NCBI RefSeq assembly: GCF_019802055.1
Contig: NZ_JAHVHW010000007.1
Coordinates: 558,001 to 622,000 of the forward strand
Length of the DNA stretch: 64,000 nt
Source: Ferrimonas balearica
GTDB taxonomy: Bacteria > Pseudomonadota > Gammaproteobacteria > Enterobacterales > Shewanellaceae
Direction of reading: 5' to 3'
The notes below the pieces were generated by a model. The model had not been told where the DNA came from, searched no databases, and worked only from the letters and a program-made list of their open reading frames with translations. Shown one piece after another: positions 34,927 through 43,948 of this stretch (position 1 is its first letter; every line of letters starts with the position of its first letter). Both the position numbers and the translations under genes were made by a program.

Positions 34927-35442
34927 TTACTTCTTCGCGGCTTTGTTTTTGCCTGCGATAAAGTCGGTCAGGGCAAACAGCACGCCGGAGGTGACGAAGG
35001 TCAGGTGAATGCCCACTTTCCAGGCCATGGTGTCCGGGTTGGTGTTCTCCGCGTCGAGGAAGGTTTTCAGCAGCTCAACGGTGGAGATGGCGACGATGGC
35101 GCCAATCAGCTTCAGTTTCAGGTCGGAGAAGCCAACGCTGCCCATCCAGGCGGGGCGATCCTCGTGGTCTTCGGGGCCAAACTTGGAGACAAAGTTCTCG
35201 TAGCCACTGAAGGCGATGATCAGCAGCAGGCTGGCCAGCAGCGCCGTGTCCACCAGGGTCAGGATGCTCAGGATCGGATGGCCCTCAGCACCGAGAAATA
35301 CCATGGCAAACAGGCTCAGCAGCTCCTTGCCAAATTTCAGAAACAGGACGCCAATGGCCAGTACCAGGCCAAAGAAGAAGGGAGCCAGCAGCCAGCGGGC
35401 GCTGAACAGAAGACTTTCGAACAGATTTTCCAGACGTTTCAT
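34927..35442 (-). CDS. yqhA: UPF0114 membrane protein YqhA
   Basis: A 171-residue inner-membrane protein of the YqhA/TIGR00645 family with three or four helices. ESLLFSARWLLAPFFFGL at the start and LTLVDTALLASLLLIIAFSGYENFVSK are conserved in the family. Function is not established. Convergent with ybiT across a shared terminator. Confidence 0.9.
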   Translation of the reverse strand: MKRLENLFESLLFSARWLLAPFFFGLVLAIGVLFLKFGKELLSLFAMVFLGAEGHPILSILTLVDTALLASLLLIIAFSGYENFVSKFGPEDHEDRPAWMGSVGFSDLKLKLIGAIVAISTVELLKTFLDAENTNPDTMAWKVGIHLTFVTSGVLFALTDFIAGKNKAAKK

Positions 35443-35604
35443 TTTGAATCAGTAAGATAGCGACATCGATAACGGATGACCCGAATGCTCCTGCCCTTTA
35501 TTCCACTGGAGCAGTACACCAACGGAAACAGGATCGGCGCATTCTACGCGATATGGCTCAAAGAGGTGAATGGTAGTTGACCGAAGTGTTTGTCGTGGGT
35601 CGAT

Positions 35605-36060
35605 TTATTCTGTCCGAATGTCCTCGCGCACCAGCTTCTGCAGCATCCCCATCAACTGTTGCCGCTCCTCGCCACTCAACTGGGTAAAGAACTCCTCAGA
35701 ACTCTGTTTCAGCAGTGGGGCGCTTTCCCGGTTCACCCTTTGCCCCTCTTCAGTCAGCGAGAGCATGCGAGCTTTGCGGTTGGTGTCGCTGCGACTGGCC
35801 TCAATCAGGCCCCGCTTAATGCAGTTGTCCACCAGCCGTTTGGTCACCGAGCGGTCTCGCTTCAACACGTCCGCCAACTGCTGCTGAGGAATGCAGCCGA
35901 GGTGATCCAGTACCTTAATCGCGCCAACCATCTCCAGGGTGATATCGAACGCCTGCGCCAGCCGCTGGTTGCTGATGGCGCGATACTGCTTCTGCGCCAG
36001 CGACATCACGAAGGACAAGCTGTTATCCAGCTCGGGTATGGTGGTGAGGGACGGATTCAT
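35605..36060 (-). CDS. MarR-family transcriptional regulator
   Basis: A 151-residue winged-helix regulator: LDHLGCIPQQQLADVLKRDRSVTKRLVDNCIKRGLI is the DNA-binding helix-turn-helix, followed by the wing SDTNRKARMLSLTEEG. It is the last gene of an hlyD-DUF2955-marR operon and its start overlaps the end of the DUF2955 gene by 38 bases. ATG 36060 is chosen; an in-frame start at 36075 would overlap more. A palindrome over the operon promoter (38144-38159) is a good candidate for its own operator. Confidence 0.88.
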   Translation of the reverse strand: MNPSLTTIPELDNSLSFVMSLAQKQYRAISNQRLAQAFDITLEMVGAIKVLDHLGCIPQQQLADVLKRDRSVTKRLVDNCIKRGLIEASRSDTNRKARMLSLTEEGQRVNRESAPLLKQSSEEFFTQLSGEERQQLMGMLQKLVREDIRTE

Positions 36061-37039
36061 CCTTTCGAGTTCCAAATATCAGGCCCGCAAGGGCGGCCAA
36101 TACAAAAAGGGTAACCGACAACTGCCAGCCGCGTTGCAGCGCGTTGGACAGGCCAAAGTCGTTTACCCCTATATAGAGTTGAATCGGTAAGGCTATCCCA
36201 AGCAGGGCATCGCCGTGAAGGGCTTTGTCTTCGCCACTGCTGCGGCTGATTTGAAGGGCAAACAGAAACACCAGCGCGGTCTGGAACAGCGCGAACAGCG
36301 GGATCCAACTTTGCTGACCAGCCAGCAGAAGCATAAACACCATCGCCAGGGCGCAGCCCCCCACCTGGGCCAGGAGTCTGTCCCGGAGCACCCCCATAAA
36401 GGCACCGCGCTCGGTTTGGGTGGCGGCAAGAATCACCGGCACCATACAGAAGGTGGCCGATACCATATCCACGATCATCAAAAACGCCAGCCCACCCCCC
36501 AACAGGGAGATAAAGCGCAGTCGTGCGGCATAGTCCGGAGGCCGTTTCTGCGGCGGTGCAGAGGCCGGGGCTGAGGTGGGCGGAAACCACCAGGCAAAGG
36601 TTTTCATCACCACCATGGTGATGAACAGGGAGATGACGATATCGTGCAGGCGGTCCGGCATCGTGGCGGGCATGCCCTGGGCAAAGACCACCATCATGAT
36701 CCAGTTAAACACCGGCAGCACCAGTGCGTTACGGGCCATGGGGGTGGTAGCACGGACGTGCAGCTGATCAAACAGCACCAGGCTGATTGCCCACACCACG
36801 TAAGGGTGGTTGGCAAACAGCTCTACGGTCAATACCGCTGCCGCAGCGGAAAGCAGGACCGGGCGGAACATCCGTGCCAGTCCCCGCCAGGAGTAGTCCC
36901 TGGCCTTGGTGACCGACAGGATGGGAAACAGCGCCAGGTAGACCGGCGAGCCCAGGTTCAGCAGGTGACCGAGCAGCATGCACAGCGAAACGGTGCCGGT
37001 GATGCGGCCCACTTCGTTCCAATCGGTTTGGGTTCCCAT
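36023..37039 (-). CDS. DUF2955 / FUSC-like membrane protein
   Basis: A 338-residue integral membrane protein with about ten helices in two groups separated by a soluble linker rich in Pro and Ala (PPTSAPASAPPQKRPP, about 155-175). It fits the DUF2955/aromatic-acid-exporter-like family that pairs with HlyD-type adaptors. It starts seven bases after the hlyD stop, so the two are coupled, and probably forms the inner-membrane pump of the system. The longer frame upstream of 37039 overlaps hlyD and lacks similarity. Confidence 0.82.
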   Translation of the reverse strand: MGTQTDWNEVGRITGTVSLCMLLGHLLNLGSPVYLALFPILSVTKARDYSWRGLARMFRPVLLSAAAAVLTVELFANHPYVVWAISLVLFDQLHVRATTPMARNALVLPVFNWIMMVVFAQGMPATMPDRLHDIVISLFITMVVMKTFAWWFPPTSAPASAPPQKRPPDYAARLRFISLLGGGLAFLMIVDMVSATFCMVPVILAATQTERGAFMGVLRDRLLAQVGGCALAMVFMLLLAGQQSWIPLFALFQTALVFLFALQISRSSGEDKALHGDALLGIALPIQLYIGVNDFGLSNALQRGWQLSVTLFVLAALAGLIFGTRKDESVPHHHTRAG

Positions 37040-37046
37040 CGCCGCC

Positions 37047-38096
37047 TCAGTACAGGTAGCGCAGTTGGGCAATGGTACCCATCCACAGGTGGCCGATGGT
37101 GCCCCACAGGCTGTCGGGGCGCTGCACCATGATGGAGGCGCGGGCACCGGAGATCAGAGCCGGCTCCAGTCCGGGGACCTCAATGCGGGTGCGGATCTTC
37201 TGCTGTTCTCTGATCCAGCGATTGTCATTGCTGACGCTCGCCAGTTCGCCGTTGGCGCTGGAGGCGTCATAGACCGCTTGCTCGCGGTTGGCGATCTGGC
37301 CCTCGAACAGCTGGCCCGGCAGGGCATCAAATGCCACCCAAACCGGCGTGCCGTTACCCAGGTGCGCAATCCCTTTTTCATTGAAGTCTGCGCTGATCCA
37401 GCTTTGCGCATCGCTGACCAGAAACAGCGCCGGGCTGCCACTGTTGAGGTAGCTGCCGGACTGCAGCTGCAGATTGGTGACGGTGCCATCCACCGGCGCG
37501 ACAAGGCGGGTACGGGCCAGATCCAGCCGGGCCTGCGCCAGTTTGGCCTGTGCCAGTTCTACCGCCGCGTCACCACTTTTGTCGGACAGTTGCACCTGCA
37601 AACGGGCGATCTCCGCATTGGCAGCGGTCACGGCGGCGTCGGCTACGGTAGCGGCGTTCAGGCTGTCATCCAGCGCTTCCTGAGTGATCAAGCCTTGCGC
37701 CGCCAACTTGGTGTTGCGATCCAGTTTCAGTTTGGCGTTGCCGGCGGCTTGCTGTTTCTGAATCAGCGTGGCTTTGGCGACGTTCAGTTCCTGCTCCCGG
37801 GCCTGATGGTTCTGGTTGGCCTGGGCCAGATCCGCTTCGGCCTGTTCCACCGCCAGTTGGTAGCGGCTGCTGTCCAGTGTCAGCAGGGGGTCGCCCGCTT
37901 TGACATGTTGGCCATTTCGAACGGAGACGGTCAGGACATTACCGGAAACCTCCGGTGCGATGCGGGCCACGGTGCGGTGCAGTTGAGCCTGGGTGGTAAA
38001 GGGCGCTTGTGTGTCACTGCTCACCAGAAAGGCGGCGAAAGCCAGTGCAATGCCCAGCACCAGATAGAGGCTCCATTGATAGGATGAACGATTCAC
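37047..38096 (-). CDS. HlyD/EmrA-family membrane fusion protein
   Basis: A 349-residue periplasmic adaptor anchored by one N-terminal helix (about 8-27). Barrel-sandwich halves are visible in APEVSGNVLTVSVRNGQHVKAGDPLLTLD (about 48-76) and LVAPVDGTVTNLQLQSG, separated by a coiled-coil hairpin rich in Ala, Gln and Glu. The beta-barrel region contains WISADFNEKGIAHL. It would link the DUF2955 pump to an outer-membrane channel, which is not encoded here. First gene of the operon. Confidence 0.9.
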   Translation of the reverse strand: MNRSSYQWSLYLVLGIALAFAAFLVSSDTQAPFTTQAQLHRTVARIAPEVSGNVLTVSVRNGQHVKAGDPLLTLDSSRYQLAVEQAEADLAQANQNHQAREQELNVAKATLIQKQQAAGNAKLKLDRNTKLAAQGLITQEALDDSLNAATVADAAVTAANAEIARLQVQLSDKSGDAAVELAQAKLAQARLDLARTRLVAPVDGTVTNLQLQSGSYLNSGSPALFLVSDAQSWISADFNEKGIAHLGNGTPVWVAFDALPGQLFEGQIANREQAVYDASSANGELASVSNDNRWIREQQKIRTRIEVPGLEPALISGARASIMVQRPDSLWGTIGHLWMGTIAQLRYLY

Positions 38097-38129
38097 TTTG
38101 TTTCACCTGCAACATAAACGATGGGGGGC

Positions 38130-38157
38130 AGTATAGCGCCTGATGTGTCATATGCAA
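38130..38157 (-). promoter_or_regulatory. Promoter of the hlyD-DUF2955-marR operon
   Basis: On the minus strand TATACT (5 of 6) with TTGCAT 16 bases upstream, about 34 bases before the hlyD start. Confidence 0.55.
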
Positions 38158-38159
38158 CA
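38144..38159 (-). promoter_or_regulatory. Candidate MarR operator
   Basis: TGTGTCATATGCAACA is a palindrome matching at 6 of 8 positions per arm. It overlaps the -35 and spacer of the operon promoter, where a repressor would block transcription. Binding by the MarR protein of the same operon is inferred. Confidence 0.45.
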
Positions 38160-38408
38160 AAAATGTGCATTAAAGGATCACTGCCCATGGTCAGATCGGG
38201 CCGGTGGTGTATTGAATGCTGTGGTGGAAGCAGCGGGAACTTGGTTATTCAGGTGCGGAAAACGTAAGCAATGTGATGGCGGGGTTAGTGCGGGCTGGTC
38301 AGTTTGTGCTCAGTTTGTGGCAATGCGCGGATCGGCCTCGACAGCGTCATTTTTGCCTCGTACTGTCGCGCCCGATAACCACAAACCCTCAAAAACAGGT
38401 TGACTCCC
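38160..38408. other. Intergenic region upstream of cpdB-like gene
   Basis: About 250 bases between divergent genes. No supported coding region; a Cys/Trp-rich 86-codon frame (38143-38403) is probably noise. Confidence 0.5.
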
Positions 38409-40463
38409 ATGATGCGTACTTCTCTCGCACCGACCGCTGTTGCGCTCTCGCTGGCCGCCATTCTGGCGGGCTGCGGCAGCTCCAGCAAAAGCCCCGCTCC
38501 TGCCGAAGCGACCCTGGAACTGCGTCTGATGCAGACCTCCGACATCCACTCCTACGTGGTGGGTTTCGATTACTACAAGAACGAAGAGGACACCAGCTAC
38601 GGTCTGGCCCGCACGGCGATGCTGATCAACGAAGCGCGCGGCGAAGCGCTTAACAGCATGCTGTTTGACAACGGTGATCTGATCCAGGGCAACCCGCTGG
38701 CGGATTACGTGCATAAGGAGCATCAGGAGAACGGTTACCTGGGCCAGCAGGCTCACCCGGTCTACAAGGCGATGAACCATCTGCAATACGATGCCGCCAA
38801 CCTGGGTAACCACGAGTTTAACTACGGCCTGGAGTACCTGGCGGATACCGTGGGTACCGCGGAGTTCCCCTATGTGAACGCCAACGTATTCTGTCCGGCC
38901 AACAGCACCGAACCGGTGTGTCAGGATAAGCAGCCTCTGAACCGGGATGGTGGCATCAACTGGGAGGACAACTTCTTCACTCCCTACGTGATGCTGGAGC
39001 GCACCTTCACCGATCTGGACGGTGAACAGCACGAACTGACCGTTGGTGTGCTGGGCCTGACCCCGCCGCAGATCATGCAGTGGGACAAGCGCTTCCTGGA
39101 GGGCCGCGTTGAGGTGGCCGACATGGTGGACGCGGCGGAGCACTACGTGCCGAAGATGCGCGCCGAGGGTGCCGACGTGGTCGTGGTGATCGCCCACTCC
39201 GGCATCAACGCCGATGACCGTCAGGCGATGATGGAAAACGCGGCCTACTACCTGGCCGGTGTCGAGGGCGTAGACGCGCTGCTGCTGGGCCACTCTCACA
39301 GTGTTTTCCCCGGTGACGCCCGCTTTGATGGCATCGACGGCATCGACAATGACAAGGGCCTGGTAAAAGGCACCGCCACCGTGATGCCGGGCTTCTGGGG
39401 TAACCACCTGGGCATCGTCGACCTGACGCTGGAGCGCCGCAACGGTGAGTGGCAGGTGGCTGACAACCAGGGTATCGTTCGTCAGATCGACAGCGACAGC
39501 CCGGAAGATCAGGAGATTGTTGACCTGGTGAGCGCAGACCACAACGCCACCAACGAATACCTGGACGAGACCATCGGCCAACTGGCGGAAGAGGTGCACT
39601 CCTTCTTTGCCTTGATTCAGGATGACTCCTCCATCGAGCTGGTGACCGAAGCGCAGCTGTGGCACGGCCTGAAACTGCAGGAGGATGGCACTCTGGAAGC
39701 CGGTCTGCCGATGCTCTCTGTAGCGGCGCCGTTCAAGGGCGGCCGTGGTGGTCCGAACGACTTCACCTACATCCCGGCGGGCGACATCTCTCTGCGTAAC
39801 GTCTCTGACCTCTACATCTTCCCCAACACCCTGCAGGTGGTTGAGCTGACCGGCGCGGATGTGAAAGAGTGGCTGGAGATGTCTGCGGGCCAGTTCAACA
39901 CCATCAGCCTGACCGAAAACGCGGATCAGGCGCTCGTATCCACCACTTTCCCCACCTACAACTTCGACGTGATCGACGGTGTTGAGTACCAGATCGATGT
40001 GACTCAGCCGCCCCGTTACGATAAGGACGGCAACCTGATCAATCCGGAAGCTGAGCGCATTGTTGACCTGCGTCTGGCCGGTGAGCCTGTTCAGGACTGG
40101 GATCCGAACCAGCGCTTCCTGGTGGTGACCAACAACTACCGCGCCTCCGGTGGCGGTAACTTCCCGGGCATCTGTGTGGAAGGTCAGTGCGGTGACGCCA
40201 TCGTCTGGGAAGACCCGGAAGAGACCCGCAACATCATCTCCGCCTACCTGGCTGAGATCTCTGCCGAGGCCGGTGACGGCGGCATCGTTCCGCCGCGCAA
40301 CGACAACTGGTCACTGAAGCCGTTTGCGGCCGCTGGTGACGTGGTGTTCACCTCCGCCAATACCGAAGCCGCTCAGTCCGCTGCCGAGGCGTCTGAGGTG
40401 ATTGAGTACCTGGGTGATGGTGAAGGTGGCTACGGTAACTACCGCCTGAACTTCGGCCAGTAA
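38409..40463 (+). CDS. cpdB: CpdB-like 2',3'-cyclic-nucleotide phosphodiesterase/3'-nucleotidase lipoprotein
   Basis: A 684-residue metallophosphoesterase of the 5'-nucleotidase family, closest to CpdB: LRLMQTSDIHSYVVGFDYYKN, DNGDLIQGNPLADY, LGNHEFNYGLEYL and LLLGHSHSVFPGD supply the two-metal ligands, and a 5'-nucleotidase C-terminal domain follows. Unlike E. coli CpdB it has a lipoprotein signal (LAGC, Cys22), so it should be membrane-anchored in the periplasm or on the surface. It would scavenge phosphate and nucleosides from cyclic nucleotides. ATG 38409 or 38412 follows ACAGG. A strong terminator follows. Confidence 0.88.
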   Translation: MMRTSLAPTAVALSLAAILAGCGSSSKSPAPAEATLELRLMQTSDIHSYVVGFDYYKNEEDTSYGLARTAMLINEARGEALNSMLFDNGDLIQGNPLADYVHKEHQENGYLGQQAHPVYKAMNHLQYDAANLGNHEFNYGLEYLADTVGTAEFPYVNANVFCPANSTEPVCQDKQPLNRDGGINWEDNFFTPYVMLERTFTDLDGEQHELTVGVLGLTPPQIMQWDKRFLEGRVEVADMVDAAEHYVPKMRAEGADVVVVIAHSGINADDRQAMMENAAYYLAGVEGVDALLLGHSHSVFPGDARFDGIDGIDNDKGLVKGTATVMPGFWGNHLGIVDLTLERRNGEWQVADNQGIVRQIDSDSPEDQEIVDLVSADHNATNEYLDETIGQLAEEVHSFFALIQDDSSIELVTEAQLWHGLKLQEDGTLEAGLPMLSVAAPFKGGRGGPNDFTYIPAGDISLRNVSDLYIFPNTLQVVELTGADVKEWLEMSAGQFNTISLTENADQALVSTTFPTYNFDVIDGVEYQIDVTQPPRYDKDGNLINPEAERIVDLRLAGEPVQDWDPNQRFLVVTNNYRASGGGNFPGICVEGQCGDAIVWEDPEETRNIISAYLAEISAEAGDGGIVPPRNDNWSLKPFAAAGDVVFTSANTEAAQSAAEASEVIEYLGDGEGGYGNYRLNFGQ

Positions 40464-40476
40464 CCTGCAAAAGATT

Positions 40477-40504
40477 AAAGCCCCCGTTATGGGGGCTTTT
40501 TTTT
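40477..40504 (+). terminator. Intrinsic terminator after cpdB-like gene
   Basis: Stem AAAGCCCCC/GGGGGCTTT with loop GTTAT and a T8 tract. Confidence 0.93.
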
Positions 40505-40562
40505 GCCTGTTGGCTAAGTGAATAGAAGGTCCAGGTCACCTGGCGTGGCTGACAAATACTCC

Positions 40563-40582
40563 AAATGTAAACGCTTACATTT
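40563..40582 (+). promoter_or_regulatory. LacI-family operator upstream of GH3 gene
   Basis: AAATGTAAACGCTTACATTT: perfect 8-base arms around ACGC, the classic LacI/GalR-type site (TGTAANCGNTTACA). It is about 105 bases before the glycosidase start and suggests sugar-controlled repression by a LacI-family protein encoded elsewhere. Confidence 0.75.
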
Positions 40583-40685
40583 TTGCTGGATTGGCGTTGG
40601 CAGCTCGGTTAGGTTAGGGGCAAATGACAAAAAAATAGCCAGTTTTCATCAGGCTGGCTCATCGATCCAGTAAGGAACACTCAGC

Positions 40686-43223
40686 ATGGAACAGCTGCGC
40701 TTTAAGGGTCTGCCTCTGGCATGCGTCACTCTGGCGCTGGTGGCTGGATGTGGCAGTCAGGCCCTGATCAACAATGAGGACAGCAACGGATCAGGCCGCT
40801 CACCGGAACCGATCGAAGCCCGGGTAGAGTCGCTGCTGGCGCAGATGACTCTGGAAGAGAAGATCGCCCTGACCCACGCCAACTCCAAGTTCACGGTAGC
40901 GGGGATCCCCCGTTTAGGGATCCCGGAGATGTGGATGTCCGACGGTCCCCACGGGGTGCGCTACGAGATAGACCGTCACAGCTGGGCGTCTGCCAATCGC
41001 GATGATGACTTTGCCACCTACCTGCCGCCCCTGACGGCGGTTGCCGCCACCTGGAATCCCGAAATGGCGGCGCTGCACGGGGATGTACTGGGCAGCGAGG
41101 CGCGGCACCGCGGTAAGGATGTGATTCTGGGGCCCGGCGTAAACCTGGCGCGTCTGCCGCTATATGGACGCAATTTCGAGTATCTGGGTGAGGACCCCTA
41201 CCTGGCGGCGCGTTTGGTGGTGCCTGCGGTCCGGGCGATTCAGGCGCACGATGTGGCGGCGTCGGTCAAGCACTACGCGCTGAACAATCAGGAACTGAAC
41301 CGCATCGGCGTGGACGCCCGTCCCGATGAGCGAACCTTGCGTGAGGTCTACCTGCCAGCCTTTGAAGCGGCGGTGAAGGAGGGCAACACCCAGACCATCA
41401 TGGGGGCGTATAACCAGGTATATGGCACCAACGCCAACCAGAGCCAGAAGCTGGTGAAGGAGATCCTCAAGGGGGAGTGGGGCTATCAGGGGGTGCTGCT
41501 GACCGACTGGAACGTCGACATTAACACTTTTGATGCCGCCATGAACGGACTGGATATCGAGATGGGCACCGACGTGGCGGAATACGACGACTACTTCCTG
41601 GCTCAGCCGCTACTGGCCATGATCCAATCGGGAGAGGTGCCTGAGTCGGTGCTGGACGATAAGGTCCGCCGGGTACTGAGGGTGCAACACCGCATCGGCA
41701 TGATGGATCCCAATCGCCGCACTGGCGAGCGTAATACCGAAGCTCACCAGCAGGCAGCCCGGCGCATCATCAGTGAAGGGATCGTCCTGCTCAAGAACGA
41801 ACAGGTGTTGCCGCTGGATCCCGGAGCGCTGAAGTCGGTGCTGGTGATGGGGCCCAATGCCGATAAGCGTCATGCGCTGGGGGGCGGTTCTTCCGAAGTG
41901 AAAGCGCTGTATGAGGTGACGCCTCTTGAGGGGCTGAGAGCGCAGTTGGGTGACGAGGTGGCCTTAACGGTCTTGCGCGGTGTCAGCGGCAGCGGATTGA
42001 GTCCGATTCCCGGAGATTTTGTCGCCTCCCGGCACTGGACCGGCACCCCGGCCTGGCAATTGGCCAAGTTCCGCCCCGGTGACCAAGAGCCCTATTTCGA
42101 TGACTGGCAGGTGGATTCCGCCTACCAGGTGGCGGTTCCGGGTCAGACTGAGCGCATTCGGTTGCGGGGGATTTTGCGTCCCCGCACCAGCGGAACCCAC
42201 CGCTTGCTGGTGGAGAGCGACGGCAGGCTGAGTCTGACTCTGGATGGTCAACCTCTGTTGGCCACCGAGGGGCAGGATGCGGAACACAGTATGGTGTTGG
42301 TGGCTGGCCAGGACTATCCGCTGGAGCTGACGTATGAGGGCAGTGATCGATTCATCCTGGGCTGGCAGGCACCTGGCGACCTGTTTGTCGGCGCCGAGCA
42401 GTATATGGCAGCGGCTGCCAGGGCCGACGCGGTGATCTACTTTGGTGGTCTCAGCCACGCTGATGACCGCGAATCCATCGACCGGGCTGATCTGGTGATG
42501 CCCGGCGGCCAGGACGAAATCATCGCCAACCTGCTCAAAGCCAACCCCAATACCGTGGTGATGCTGGTGGGGGGCTCGCCGGTGGAGATGCCCTGGGAGT
42601 CGGATGCCAGGGCGATACTTTGGGGTTGGTACGGTGGTATGGAGGCGGGCAACGCCTATGCGGATGTGTTGCTGGGCGGGGTAAACCCCAGCGGAAAACT
42701 GCCGATTACTCTGCCGAAGCGCCTTTCAGACACCGCTCCCATCGCCCTGGATGACTACAATGCCACCGACTCCCTCTACAAAGAGGGAGTGTTTATCGGC
42801 TATCGCTGGTTCGAGCAGCAGCAGATTGACCCGCTGTTCCCCTTTGGCCATGGCCTCTCCTACACCCGGTTTCATTATGATGGGCTGCGTCTGTCCAGCG
42901 ATACGGTTCAGGGGCAGGAAACGCTAACGGTGACAGTCTCGCTCACCAACACCGGTGCTCGCGCTGGCAGCGAGGTGGTGCAGCTTTATCTGGAGGATCT
43001 GGACGCCAGCGTGCCGCGTCCGGCCAAAGAGTTGAAGGGCTTTGGCAAGCTTGCCCTTAAGCCGGGAGAGCGTGGTGAACTGAGCATGACCCTGGGGTTT
43101 CGGGATCTGGCATTCTGGGACATCAACCGTAATGACTGGACGGTGGAACCCGGTCGATTCCGGCTTCATATCGGGGCATCGGTGGCCGATATCCGGTTGA
43201 GCAAGGAGTTTGATTACCGTTAG
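40686..43223 (+). CDS. Glycoside hydrolase family 3 lipoprotein (beta-glucosidase-like) with PA14 insert
   Basis: An 845-residue GH3 enzyme. A lipoprotein signal ends VAGC (Cys22). The GH3 N-terminal barrel contains WMSDGPHGVRYE and the nucleophile Asp at about 274 in LLTDWNV. A PA14-like domain (about 440-580) is inserted in the C-terminal sandwich domain, as in PA14-containing beta-glucosidases, and an Fn3-like domain closes the protein (about 745-840). It likely releases glucose or related sugars from oligosaccharides at the periplasmic or outer face. A LacI-type operator lies upstream; no partner sugar genes are adjacent. Confidence 0.92.
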   Translation: MEQLRFKGLPLACVTLALVAGCGSQALINNEDSNGSGRSPEPIEARVESLLAQMTLEEKIALTHANSKFTVAGIPRLGIPEMWMSDGPHGVRYEIDRHSWASANRDDDFATYLPPLTAVAATWNPEMAALHGDVLGSEARHRGKDVILGPGVNLARLPLYGRNFEYLGEDPYLAARLVVPAVRAIQAHDVAASVKHYALNNQELNRIGVDARPDERTLREVYLPAFEAAVKEGNTQTIMGAYNQVYGTNANQSQKLVKEILKGEWGYQGVLLTDWNVDINTFDAAMNGLDIEMGTDVAEYDDYFLAQPLLAMIQSGEVPESVLDDKVRRVLRVQHRIGMMDPNRRTGERNTEAHQQAARRIISEGIVLLKNEQVLPLDPGALKSVLVMGPNADKRHALGGGSSEVKALYEVTPLEGLRAQLGDEVALTVLRGVSGSGLSPIPGDFVASRHWTGTPAWQLAKFRPGDQEPYFDDWQVDSAYQVAVPGQTERIRLRGILRPRTSGTHRLLVESDGRLSLTLDGQPLLATEGQDAEHSMVLVAGQDYPLELTYEGSDRFILGWQAPGDLFVGAEQYMAAAARADAVIYFGGLSHADDRESIDRADLVMPGGQDEIIANLLKANPNTVVMLVGGSPVEMPWESDARAILWGWYGGMEAGNAYADVLLGGVNPSGKLPITLPKRLSDTAPIALDDYNATDSLYKEGVFIGYRWFEQQQIDPLFPFGHGLSYTRFHYDGLRLSSDTVQGQETLTVTVSLTNTGARAGSEVVQLYLEDLDASVPRPAKELKGFGKLALKPGERGELSMTLGFRDLAFWDINRNDWTVEPGRFRLHIGASVADIRLSKEFDYR

Positions 43224-43239
43224 GCGGATGGGTGAGTGG

Positions 43240-43272
43240 ACGCCGGGAGTCCCCCGCTAGGGGCCCCGGCGT
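43240..43272. terminator. Hairpin between convergent GH3 and yhhN genes
   Basis: ACGCCGGG/CCCGGCGT outer stem and CCCC-GCTA-GGGG inner stem. No T-tract on either side, so termination is uncertain. Confidence 0.4.
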
Positions 43273-43292
43273 GTCATTGCATCAAGGGGCGT

Positions 43293-43943
43293 TTAGCGCC
43301 GGGCCGCAGGGCCAAGCAGCCACCAGAGTGCGGCAAAGTAACTCAGAAAGATCAACGGCAACCCGGCGGCACTGGGCCAGATAAAGGTGTCCACCGCGAT
43401 CAGCGAGTCAGAGAACAGGAACAGAAAGGCCCCGGCTATCGGACGCCAATGCTGTGCCGACCAGCAGCACCCCATCACCATAGCGGTGAGCAGACCGGAG
43501 TAGAGCCCCACCGCCCAGCGCAGATCCCCCTGCGGGGTGTCAGCCAGAAAGGGCAGCACCAGATAGAGGAACACGGCGGTGCCCAGTGGCAAACCCCAGA
43601 TCAGGTTGCTGTAGGGCCCTTTGGGAAGCCGCCAGAAGGTGACGCTGAGGCAGAGTTGGGTCACCGCGAAGGCCATCAGCCCCGGCAGCAGGTGCGTGTC
43701 GTGGCCCCGGTCCAGAATCATGTCACCCAAAGCGGCAAACAGCAGGGCGGCCACCAGCAGTGTCCGCTCCTGGCCCTGAAGGGTGCGAAGGCCATAGAGC
43801 GCCAGTGACAGCGCAGGAATCGCTTTGAGCAGGTCACTGCCGATGTAGGGGCGCAGGGACTCGGTCAGGGTATAGGCCAGGGCGCAGCCCCAGAAGATCC
43901 AGGGCAGGCCGGGCAGGGCAGACGTCCGTGTCAGCGTGTTCAT
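43293..43943 (-). CDS. YhhN-family membrane protein (lysoplasmalogenase-like)
   Basis: A 216-residue protein with about eight helices. LLKAIPALSLALYGL, LLFAALGDMILD and AGAFLFLFSDSLIAVDTFI are conserved YhhN/TMEM86 segments; eukaryotic TMEM86B hydrolyses lysoplasmalogens. It starts five bases after the fadD stop and is probably co-transcribed with it, which agrees with a lipid role. Confidence 0.85.
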   Translation of the reverse strand: MNTLTRTSALPGLPWIFWGCALAYTLTESLRPYIGSDLLKAIPALSLALYGLRTLQGQERTLLVAALLFAALGDMILDRGHDTHLLPGLMAFAVTQLCLSVTFWRLPKGPYSNLIWGLPLGTAVFLYLVLPFLADTPQGDLRWAVGLYSGLLTAMVMGCCWSAQHWRPIAGAFLFLFSDSLIAVDTFIWPSAAGLPLIFLSYFAALWWLLGPAARR

Positions 43944-43948
43944 TCTCT

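Noticed and set aside
38143-38403. 86-codon plus-strand frame upstream of the cpdB-like gene
   Set aside because: No ribosome-binding site, composition not protein-like, and it overlaps the promoter and operator of the hlyD operon.
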